64,000 bases of DNA from Methylobacterium sp. E-066 (GTDB lineage: Bacteria; Pseudomonadota; Alphaproteobacteria; Rhizobiales; Beijerinckiaceae), in NCBI RefSeq assembly GCF_022829635.1, contig NZ_JAKSYO010000106.1, positions 1 through 64,000 of the forward strand, written 5' to 3'. The position numbers were made by a program, and so were the translations under genes. Below the pieces are notes generated by a model, which worked only from the letters and a program-made list of their open reading frames with translations, was not told the DNA's origin and made no database searches. Below are positions 57,244 through 64,000 of this stretch, in pieces (positions within the stretch are counted from its first letter, which is position 1; each line of letters starts with the position of its first letter).

Positions 57244-58758
57244 TCAGCGCCAGAACGGCTTGACGTCGAGCAGCTCGGCGCGCGCCTCAGCGGCCGCGGT
57301 GAGCAGGTCTCGGGTGCTCTCGTCATCCGGTCCCGGCACCGGCGGGCCGCCCAGGCTCTCCATCATCGACCGGGCGGTCTCCAGGTCGTTCAGGGTGCCG
57401 AGATGGTCCTGCAGGTCCGAGAGCGCTGCGCCGAACTTGTCCTGGCGGCGGCGGGCCTTCTTCTTGGTGTAGAGCTCGGCGAAGAACTCCGCGCCGTAGC
57501 GGAGTTTCTTCGCAGCGATCCGCGCCCGGTGGCGGGTATGCGGATCGAGCTTCTTCAGGCCGCGGCCGCGCTTCTTCAGGCGCTCGCGGGCGTGATCCAG
57601 GACCTGCGCCGCGAAGGCAGGGCCATCCTCGGCGGCGGCATCCTGGGCCGCCCAGGCGCCGGCCTCGACCCAGCCGGCGAAGTCGATGATCAGCCCGCGC
57701 CATTGCGGGCTTTCCAGGATCGCCAGCACCGCATCGTAGGCGTCAGTGCGCTCCGCCTCAGCCAGCTCGCGCACCGCGGTGAGGTCGCCGTCGTCCGGGC
57801 GCTCCTTGGCGAGGTTTGGCAGGGTGTGGCCGAGGAAGACGTCGAGGTTGCGGGCATGCCCGAACGGTTCGGTGACGCGCTTGATCTCGTCGCCGAAGCT
57901 GACCGCCCGCGGATCGGCTTCCAGCATGGGGGCAAACAGCGACAGCGCCGAGCGCAGCCGCCGCAGCGACACGCGCATCTGGTGGAGGGCCTCCGGGGCG
58001 TGGCTCGCCAGGAACGCGGTCTCGTTGAGGCGCAGGTGACGCAGGCAGGCGAGCGCCACAAGGCGGAAGACGTCGCCGGCGCTCGCGTCCTCGGGCAGTT
58101 CGATCGGCTCGGCCTTGACCACCGATGGTCCGGTCCCGTCCACCAGGGCGTAGCCGCGGGCGCTCTTGGCGGTCGCGCTCAGGCGCAGCGGCACGGTCTC
58201 GGCGAGCGCCTGCGCCAAGGCGAACAGGTCGGCTGGCTCGCCCGCGGCGAGTTCCAATTCGAGTTCGCAAAACGGCGCATCGCCGGCTTGGCTCTCCACG
58301 CGTCCCTCGTCGAGGGTGACGAGGATCCGCGAGGCGCCCTGCTCCACCGGGATCACCCGGCGCGTGATCACGGTGGAGAACAGCTTCTCCAGCGGCGCAT
58401 CCGCCTTGCGCAGGACTTTTTCCGCCGCCGTCTCGGCCCAGGCCGCCGGATCCGGCGACTCGCCTGCGATCTCGATCTCCCACTCCGCCCGGTCGAACAG
58501 GCCGACGCCACCGCTGCCGGCCTTCACCGTCTGGATGTGCCGATCGCCCTGGGCCCGGACCCGCAGGGTCAGTCCAGCCGCGCGCAGATCCTGGTTCGGC
58601 GTATCATAATAGCTGGTGACGAGGAGTTCGGGCTTGGAGCTTTCCGCTCCCTGAAGCCGCGGGTGCGCCGCGAGTGCCGTCAGATCGGGGCCCGCGCAGT
58701 CGAGCTTCAGCTCGATCTCACGGGGGGCTGCCACGGCGTGGCTATCGGTCTCGCTCAT
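57244..58758 (-). CDS. CYTH-CHAD domain protein
   Basis: A 504-residue protein. The N-terminal CYTH triphosphatase domain opens with REIELKLDC (ExExK), the C-terminal CHAD domain contains HQMRVSLRRLRSAL and TRHRARIAAKKLRYGAEFF (conserved histidines and basic residues). CYTH hydrolyses inorganic triphosphates; CHAD binds polyphosphate. ATG 58758 is preceded by GAGGAGAGC. An open frame upstream to 59142 lacks domain support. 58759-59236 has no convincing gene. Confidence 0.9.
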   Translation of the reverse strand: MSETDSHAVAAPREIELKLDCAGPDLTALAAHPRLQGAESSKPELLVTSYYDTPNQDLRAAGLTLRVRAQGDRHIQTVKAGSGGVGLFDRAEWEIEIAGESPDPAAWAETAAEKVLRKADAPLEKLFSTVITRRVIPVEQGASRILVTLDEGRVESQAGDAPFCELELELAAGEPADLFALAQALAETVPLRLSATAKSARGYALVDGTGPSVVKAEPIELPEDASAGDVFRLVALACLRHLRLNETAFLASHAPEALHQMRVSLRRLRSALSLFAPMLEADPRAVSFGDEIKRVTEPFGHARNLDVFLGHTLPNLAKERPDDGDLTAVRELAEAERTDAYDAVLAILESPQWRGLIIDFAGWVEAGAWAAQDAAAEDGPAFAAQVLDHARERLKKRGRGLKKLDPHTRHRARIAAKKLRYGAEFFAELYTKKKARRRQDKFGAALSDLQDHLGTLNDLETARSMMESLGGPPVPGPDDESTRDLLTAAAEARAELLDVKPFWR

Positions 58759-59236
58759 GCTCTCCTCTTCAGAAACGTCCGGTTCATAACTCGGCTGGGC
58801 GCCCGCCGGGTTGCATCCGAGCGTCTTGAAAGATGATCTAGGGCCGATTCCGACGGCGACGCAATCGGGTCTGGCCCTAAGCCCTTGATTCGACACGCAC
58901 GGTTGCCGCCGAACCGATAGCGACGTCTGCGGCGTACGCCCCGCGGCGGCGCAATCGGAAGCGGCCGGACAGCCGAACCTTGCCGACACGCCAGACGGCG
59001 GAAGCCGAACTTGCCCGCAGCCTGCGTGAAGAATCGCCTCACATTTACACTTTCCCAATTCGGGATGCCGTGGCAAAACCGATTGTCCACAATTCATCTG
59101 CCTCCTGCGCCCCGGCCCCGACCGCTCGGCGGCGACCCGCACGACGCCGTGCCAGCGAGTCGGAATCCCTAGCTGAGAATGCGGTGCGCCCAGCGTGGAC
59201 GGTTGCGCCGCGGAGATCGTCGGGTCGGTGGCTCCC

Positions 59237-61141
59237 TTGAAGACACTTTTGGTCGGTGTGATCGGGCATGTGGATCACGGCAAGACGGCCCTGGTCCGAG
59301 CGCTCACGGGGGTCGAGACAGACAGGCTGAAGGAAGAGCGGGATCGCGGTGTCTCGATCGTCCCGGGCTTCGCGCTGCTCACGAGCGACGAAGGCGAGAT
59401 CGACTTGGTCGATCTGCCCGGGCACGAGCGCTTCGTCCGCGCCATGGTTTCCGGCGCCACCGGCATGCGCGCCGTCCTGCTGGCGGTCGACGCCAACGAG
59501 GGCATCAAGCCGCAAACGGTCGAGCACCTCGAGATCGCGCGGCTGATCGGCGTCCGCCGCGGCGTGCTGGCGCTGACCAAAGCGGATCTGGCGACGCCCG
59601 AAACGATCGCGGCGCGCGCGGCCGAGATCACCGCCGCCGCGTCCCGTGCCGGGATCGCAGCGGGGCCGGTGATCGCCACCTCGACGCTGACCGGCTCCGG
59701 GGTTCCGGATCTCGCGCGCGCGCTCTCAGCGTTGCTGGCCGACGCGGAGCCGGGGACCGACGACGGGTTCCCGTATCTTCCGGTGGACCGGGTCTTCACC
59801 CGTCCGGGCTTCGGCACGGTGGTGACCGGGACCCTACGGCGGGGACCGTTGGCAGTCGGCGACACCCTGGAGATCGTCCCGGGAGGCCGCAGCGCGGTGG
59901 TGCGCAGCCTCCAGATCCACGGCCGCCCGGTCGAGCGCGCCGAGCCTGGGCGGCGGACCGCCGTGGCCCTGCGCGGCATCGGCCTCGACGAGATCGTCCG
60001 CGGCCAAGCGCTCACGGTGCCCGGCCTGCTGGCACCGTCGCAATGGCTCGACGTCGTGCTGACCGCGGCGGCCAGCGCGGATTCCGCCCTGGCGGGCGGC
60101 AGCGCCTGCCGGCTGCTGTTCGGCACCACCGAGGTCGAGGCTCGCCTGCGGCTGCTCGACCGCGATGGGCTGGAACCGGGCGCGACCGCGCCGGCGCAGT
60201 TGCACCTCGCCGAGCCGGTCACGGTGCCCGCCCGCGAGCCCTTCGTGCTCCGCCTCGATTCCCCGGCCGCGACCGTGGCCGGCGGTCGCGTGCTCGATCC
60301 GGTGAGCCGCCGGCGGCGGCGGCACGATGCCCGCGTGCTCGCCGACCTCACCGCCCTGGCGACCGGGAAGCCGACGGACGCCGTGGCAATCCGCCTGTCG
60401 CAGGCCGGGGCGGCTGGGGCGACGCTCCCGGATCTCGCCCGCGCGGCTGGCACCGGAGCGGAACGCGCCCGGCAGATGCTCGCCGCCTCCGGCGCTCGCG
60501 AGATCGGCGACCGCTTCATCGGGGCTCCGGCCTTCGCTTCGCTCCGCACCGGCGCGCTGGCGGCCCTGTCCACGCACCACCAAGACAATCCGATGGAGCA
60601 CGGCATCGCGCTGGAACGCCTCGCGCGCCTCCTGGCCCTTCCGGAAGCGATGACCGCCCTGGTCCTGCGCGACCTCGCGGCGACGGGCGGCACGGTCCAG
60701 GCCGGAGCACTCTGGCGCCGGTCCGATTTCGACCCGGCCCGCAACGAGAGCGAGACCGCGCGCAAGCTCGAGCACCTGTTCCGCCGGGCCGGCCTCAACC
60801 CGCCCGACGAGGCCGAGGCGGTCGGCCGCGATGTCCGGCGGCGGGAAGCGCTGACCTACCTGGTCGGCGCCGGCACGGTGATCCGTGCGATCGACCGGGT
60901 GCAGCGCCGGGCGGTGCTGTTCCATCGCGAGGCGGTGGCGGTCGCCAGGACGCGGCTGGCGGAAGCCTTCCCGAACGCCACCACGCCGGAGACCGGCTTT
61001 CTGGCCCGGGAGGCCGGGGCCGCCTTGGGGATCTCGCGCAAATTCTCGATCCCGCTCCTTGAGCACCTCGATGCGGTGGGCTTCAGCCGCCGGACCGGGG
61101 ACCGACGGGTCATCGTCGAGCTGGAAGCCGGCAAGCGTTGA
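59237..61141 (+). CDS. selB: Selenocysteine-specific elongation factor SelB
   Basis: A 634-residue GTPase from TTG 59237 (ATG 59195 would add 14 residues with no family match). G1 is GHVDHGKT near 10-17 and DLPGHERF follows in G3; then two EF-Tu-like barrels and four winged-helix domains at the C-terminus (ARTRLAEAFPNATTPETGFL and LGISRKFSIPLLEHLDAVGFSR). It delivers Sec-tRNA to UGA codons with a SECIS element. Typical Methylobacterium targets include formate dehydrogenase. selA, selC and selD are not in the window. Confidence 0.94.
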   Translation: MKTLLVGVIGHVDHGKTALVRALTGVETDRLKEERDRGVSIVPGFALLTSDEGEIDLVDLPGHERFVRAMVSGATGMRAVLLAVDANEGIKPQTVEHLEIARLIGVRRGVLALTKADLATPETIAARAAEITAAASRAGIAAGPVIATSTLTGSGVPDLARALSALLADAEPGTDDGFPYLPVDRVFTRPGFGTVVTGTLRRGPLAVGDTLEIVPGGRSAVVRSLQIHGRPVERAEPGRRTAVALRGIGLDEIVRGQALTVPGLLAPSQWLDVVLTAAASADSALAGGSACRLLFGTTEVEARLRLLDRDGLEPGATAPAQLHLAEPVTVPAREPFVLRLDSPAATVAGGRVLDPVSRRRRRHDARVLADLTALATGKPTDAVAIRLSQAGAAGATLPDLARAAGTGAERARQMLAASGAREIGDRFIGAPAFASLRTGALAALSTHHQDNPMEHGIALERLARLLALPEAMTALVLRDLAATGGTVQAGALWRRSDFDPARNESETARKLEHLFRRAGLNPPDEAEAVGRDVRRREALTYLVGAGTVIRAIDRVQRRAVLFHREAVAVARTRLAEAFPNATTPETGFLAREAGAALGISRKFSIPLLEHLDAVGFSRRTGDRRVIVELEAGKR

Positions 61142-61157
61142 GGCTTACGCACCCAGG

Positions 61158-61457
61158 CTAAAAACCCTCGCCGGGCCAATCGTCGGTGCCGGGCTCGTAG
61201 CAGGTGTAGCCGATGAGGCAGTTGGGGTTGTCGCGGGTCGGCCGGAAGGCGCGCCTCGCGATCTCGGTCGCCTCGCAGAACGACCGGTCCCTCACGAACC
61301 GGTCATAGGTCTGGCCGCCGGTCCCGAGCACGAGGGCGCCGCGGGCCTGGATCAGCCGGACCGTCTGCTGGCAGGTCATGGCGGTGCTCGACGGGCGCGT
61401 CTGCGCCGCGGCGGGCGCCGCGACCACCATGAGGGCCGTGGCGATCCGGAAGATCAT
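61158..61457 (-). CDS. Small secreted hypothetical protein
   Basis: A 99-residue protein with a signal peptide (MIFRIATALMVVAAPAAAQ). Four cysteines (CQQ, FCEA, NCLI, TCYE) in the mature part suggest disulfides. A run GTGGQTYDRFVRDRSFC and NPNCLIGYTCY recur in a family of alphaproteobacterial periplasmic proteins of unknown role. Convergent with selB, 16 bases apart. Confidence 0.75.
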   Translation of the reverse strand: MIFRIATALMVVAAPAAAQTRPSSTAMTCQQTVRLIQARGALVLGTGGQTYDRFVRDRSFCEATEIARRAFRPTRDNPNCLIGYTCYEPGTDDWPGEGF

Positions 61458-61610
61458 GGGGTGTGCCTGGTTCACTGCGCTCGTGCTCAAGGACAACGCC
61501 ACCGGGCCAGGGATCCGCGCTGTGTCGGTTCGACACGTATCCGCGGGGATCCAGGCAATCCGCTCCGAGCGTATCGTCCCGCAATCCCCCTCGGCGAAAC
61601 GCGGAAAAAA

Positions 61611-61889
61611 TCACTCCTCGAACGCCTCGACATACACGGTGCCCGGCTCCTGGCGGCGGGCGGTCTCCTCGATCCGGGCGAGTTGCGCCTCGGCGCGACT
61701 GCAGGGGAAGCCGTAGCGCTCACGGACCCGTTCGCTGGCGATGCCGAGGGCGAGGCGGGTGAGCGCCAGGAACTCGTCGAGCGGGTAATCCTGGCCGACC
61801 GCGAGATGATCCTTGATCACCAGGGACGGTGCGTAACAGGCGTCGCGGCTCCCGTCCGGCCAGCGGATATGGAAGCGCATGTCAGGCAT
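61611..61889 (-). CDS. MSMEG_0570-like nitrogen starvation response protein
   Basis: A 92-residue protein from ATG 61889 (MPDMRFHIRWPDGSRDACYA, then SLVIKDHLAVGQDYPLDEFL and YGFPCSRAEAQLARIE). This matches my recall of the MSMEG_0570 family, a small component of the Nit1 nitrilase-type gene cluster. It overlaps the preceding glycosyltransferase gene by eight bases, so the two are coupled. The other cluster genes are not seen nearby. Its stop TGA is followed by TTTTTT. Confidence 0.65.
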   Translation of the reverse strand: MPDMRFHIRWPDGSRDACYAPSLVIKDHLAVGQDYPLDEFLALTRLALGIASERVRERYGFPCSRAEAQLARIEETARRQEPGTVYVEAFEE

Positions 61890-63108
61890 CGCCGGGGATC
61901 CGGGTGGTGTTCCAGGCGGCGGACCCCGTGGCGATCGTCCCCAGCGGGGCCGGTCCGGGGGCGAAGGACGCGTAGGTCGGCAGATGGCGCGCCGCGCAGG
62001 CATCCCAGGCATGGGCCCGGGCGACCTCAAGGCCGCAGGCCCGCAGCCGGGCCCGCCGGGACGGCTCGAGGCTCGCCTGCATCGCGGCGGCGATCGCGTC
62101 GGGATCGTCGGGCTCGACCGCGAGCGCTTCTCCGGGGGCGAGGTACTCGGTGAAGGGCGGCTGTGCCGAGACGATGACCGGCGTCCCGCAGGCCATCGCC
62201 TCCAGGACGCACAGGCCGTAGCCCTCCCGCAGCGACGGGAATACCAGCGCGTCGGCGATCCGGTACAGCCCCGGCATGTCGGCTTGCGGGATCGGCCCGG
62301 TCCGGACCACCGGCTTGCCGGGGCCGACTTCGAGGCCCTCGCGTTCCAGCGCGGCACAGCAGCGGGCCTCGTAGCCCGCATGATCGAGGAGCGAGGCACC
62401 TCCGGCGATCACGAGTTGTGCGGCTGGGATATGCTGGCGCAGGCGGACGAAGGCCGCGATGATCGCCAGCGTGTTCTTGCGCGCCTCGAACCCGCCGACG
62501 CTCAGGAAGACCGGCCCCGCCCCGAGCCCGAGGCGCCGGCGCAGGTCGGCATCGCCGGGCGCCGGTTCGGGCGTGTAGACCATGCCGTCCACGCCGCTGC
62601 CGACTACGTCGGCCCGGGCCCCGTACTCCGCCGCGAGGGTCGCGGCCCAGGTCCGGCTGACACAGAGCAGCCGCCCGGCGTCGACGATCGCCCGCTCCTG
62701 CAACTGACTGAGCTGCGGGTCCGTCAGCGTGTCGATGTGGTGGACCGTGCGGACGAACCCCGGGATCAGGCGACGGCGCGTCAGGGTCGCCAGCGCGTTG
62801 CCGCTGATGCCGCAATGGGCATGGAAGATGTCGAAGTCGCAGGCAGCCGGTGTCGAGAAATGGGACAGGTAATCGGCGATCCGCGACTGGACCAGCGCCC
62901 CCGTCGGCGCCGAGACGGCTTTGGCCGCGACAGAGACCACGGGGCAGCGCGCGTCGCGGAAGAAGCCTCGGCCGGTCGGGTCGGGCGCGTGGACCACCGC
63001 CTCGTGCCCGAGGTCGCACAGCGCCTCGCCGAGGGCCAGGGCATGGACCACCCCCCCACGGGGATTGGTCGAGTGCGTGAGAATCGCGATGCGCAAGCGA
63101 TCGACCAT
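61882..63108 (-). CDS. GT4-type glycosyltransferase, MSMEG_0565-like
   Basis: A 408-residue cytoplasmic glycosyltransferase with GT-B fold. The start ATG 63108 gives RIAILTHSTNPRGGVVHALALGEAL; later segments GGFEARKNTLAIIAAF, and FPSLREGYGLCVLEAMACGTPVI are the donor-sugar site. It overlaps the MSMEG_0570-like gene. That pairing is typical of MSMEG_0565-like enzymes in Nit1-type clusters. Confidence 0.85.
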   Translation of the reverse strand: MVDRLRIAILTHSTNPRGGVVHALALGEALCDLGHEAVVHAPDPTGRGFFRDARCPVVSVAAKAVSAPTGALVQSRIADYLSHFSTPAACDFDIFHAHCGISGNALATLTRRRLIPGFVRTVHHIDTLTDPQLSQLQERAIVDAGRLLCVSRTWAATLAAEYGARADVVGSGVDGMVYTPEPAPGDADLRRRLGLGAGPVFLSVGGFEARKNTLAIIAAFVRLRQHIPAAQLVIAGGASLLDHAGYEARCCAALEREGLEVGPGKPVVRTGPIPQADMPGLYRIADALVFPSLREGYGLCVLEAMACGTPVIVSAQPPFTEYLAPGEALAVEPDDPDAIAAAMQASLEPSRRARLRACGLEVARAHAWDACAARHLPTYASFAPGPAPLGTIATGSAAWNTTRIPGDA

Positions 63109-63519
63109 GGGGCGGCTCACAAAGGCCCGCAGCCGGTCCGGACTTCGCGCTCGAAGGTCCGGACCCGGATCGCCGCCGCCCGCTCGGGGATCCGGGCCGA
63201 CCGTTCGCATCGTTCATGCCGAAATCGGACCCGGCGAACCAAATCGGTGATTTAACACCGCAGTCCGTAGTCTCCGTTGGGCGAACGCCGGGAAACCGCG
63301 AGGCTGATTGTCGGATCTGAGCCACAGCGTCGCGTATCGGAACCACCAACCCGCCGCATCATTGCCGCCGAGACACCCGGGCATCCGAAGCAACGTCCTG
63401 AATATTGAATTCAAGGCCGTAGCGTTGGGATTAAAACGTGGCGCTGTCCTCCTGCGGACGCCGATCCTCGGCTCTTCGGACGACGCTTCGGCCGCGGGAT
63501 ATGGCGGAGAACCAAGACC
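63109..63519. other. Intergenic stretch between divergent genes
   Basis: 411 bases with no gene supported; it contains the divergent promoters of the glycosyltransferase pair and the cupredoxin-like gene. No inverted repeat of note. Confidence 0.5.
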
Positions 63520-63969
63520 TTGCGACGCATTCTGATGACCGCTGCCTTGGCCACGCTGCTCGCGGGCGCAGCCAGCGCCGAAGACAACCCGCAGCTCGGC
63601 AAACCCGCCAGCGCGGTGATGCCGCCGGTCGAGCTGACCGTCACCCTGCAGGACGGCAAGCCGGTCTGCGCGCCGGCGGATCTGCGCCTGCCGGCCAACA
63701 CCGACGTGATGCTGCAGGTCGTGAGCCAGGCCAACGTTCCGGTGACGATCACGGCGGAGGGCCAGTTCGAGCAGGGCCATCTGCTGCACGCCGACGGCGA
63801 CCTCGTTCACGTGATGAGCGAGAAGGGCTACACCGTGAAGGCCAATGGCCACGGGACGCTCAAGCTGCGCACCCTGGATGCCGGCGAGCATAGCTACGCC
63901 TGCACCGCCAACAACATGCGCGATGCGCCGTTCGTGGGCAAGATGACCCTGTCCCCGCCCGCCGGCTGA
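63520..63969 (+). CDS. Cupredoxin-like periplasmic protein
   Basis: A 149-residue protein with a signal peptide cleaved after ASA. The mature part is beta-rich (VELTVTLQDGKPVCAPADL, VTITAEGQFEQGHLLH) and ends HSYACTANNMRDAPFVGKMTL, with H, C and M spaced as in cupredoxin copper sites. The start is TTG 63520 with GGAGA upstream; ATG 63535 is an alternative. Likely an electron carrier or copper-binding protein; the partner is unknown. Confidence 0.7.
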   Translation: MRRILMTAALATLLAGAASAEDNPQLGKPASAVMPPVELTVTLQDGKPVCAPADLRLPANTDVMLQVVSQANVPVTITAEGQFEQGHLLHADGDLVHVMSEKGYTVKANGHGTLKLRTLDAGEHSYACTANNMRDAPFVGKMTLSPPAG

Positions 63970-64000
63970 TTCGCGTCTTCACGCCGTGCGGTTCCGGCCG

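Noticed and set aside
58759..59236. tRNA-Sec (selC) near selB
   Set aside because: No long-acceptor tRNA or UCA anticodon arm could be folded; a ttgtccacaa DnaA-box-like string near 59083 is a single imperfect match.

Overview
This 64 kb window is a chromosomal segment of a GC-rich alphaproteobacterium, most likely Methylobacterium or Methylorubrum or a close Rhizobiales relative. The evidence is the strong GC-biased codon use, dnaA next to rpsT, CcmAB, a LuxI/LuxR pair, a Rhizobiales-type set of lipid A acyl-chain genes, a PodJ-like polarity protein and several families of palindromic intergenic repeats. The genus is inferred from gene content; no database was searched. Most of the window is ordinary core and metabolic genome.

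Layout. 0-6 kb: palindromic repeats, tRNA-Pro(CGG), a phosphopantetheinyl transferase, an MFS permease, ligA and a DEDDh exonuclease fused to a SWIM zinc motif. 6-13 kb: FadJ-like beta-oxidation protein, two small proteins, a thiolase, dnaA and rpsT. The dnaA leader is crowded with GANTC (CcrM-type) sites. 13.4-14.1 kb: a small AT-rich insert that looks like the C-terminal piece of a polymorphic toxin, broken by an in-frame stop, followed by its immunity gene. 14-19 kb: ccmB/ccmA, a TrmJ-type methyltransferase, icd and an EamA transporter. 19-21 kb: a quorum-sensing locus (luxR, luxI and a 60-residue ORF translationally coupled to luxI) with a candidate lux-type operator.

22-33 kb: PodJ-like Sel1-repeat membrane protein, acyl-CoA dehydrogenase, metY, several small unknown proteins, tRNA-Gly(GCC), a NUDIX hydrolase, a FAH-family hydrolase and a GlcD-like flavoprotein. 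33.3-35.2 kb: an AT-rich island with one PhyH-type dioxygenase gene, probably acquired. 36-47 kb: DUF2218, a Tat-exported family 5 solute-binding protein, putA, a saccharopine-dehydrogenase-like enzyme, UxaA-type dehydratase and a DUF1194 VWA protein.

47-53 kb: a minus-strand run, fabF, fabG, SH3 protein, zinc alcohol dehydrogenase and LpxL-type acyltransferase, that resembles the very-long-chain acyl lipid A cluster of rhizobia but lacks a visible acpXL and fabZ. 53-59 kb: two coupled M20 amidohydrolases, TerB-like protein, YbdK-type carboxylate-amine ligase and a CYTH-CHAD protein. 59-64 kb: selB, a small secreted protein, a coupled pair matching two members of the Nit1 nitrilase-cluster families (MSMEG_0570-like and MSMEG_0565-like glycosyltransferase) and a cupredoxin-like periplasmic protein.

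Candidates for closer study are the interrupted toxin/immunity cassette, the exonuclease-SWIM fusion, the luxI-coupled micro-ORF, the GANTC cluster in front of dnaA, the orphan Nit1-type pair, and an apparent excess of an A6T heptamer in this GC-rich sequence, several copies of which directly abut stop codons. No CRISPR array, prophage or intact insertion sequence was seen.
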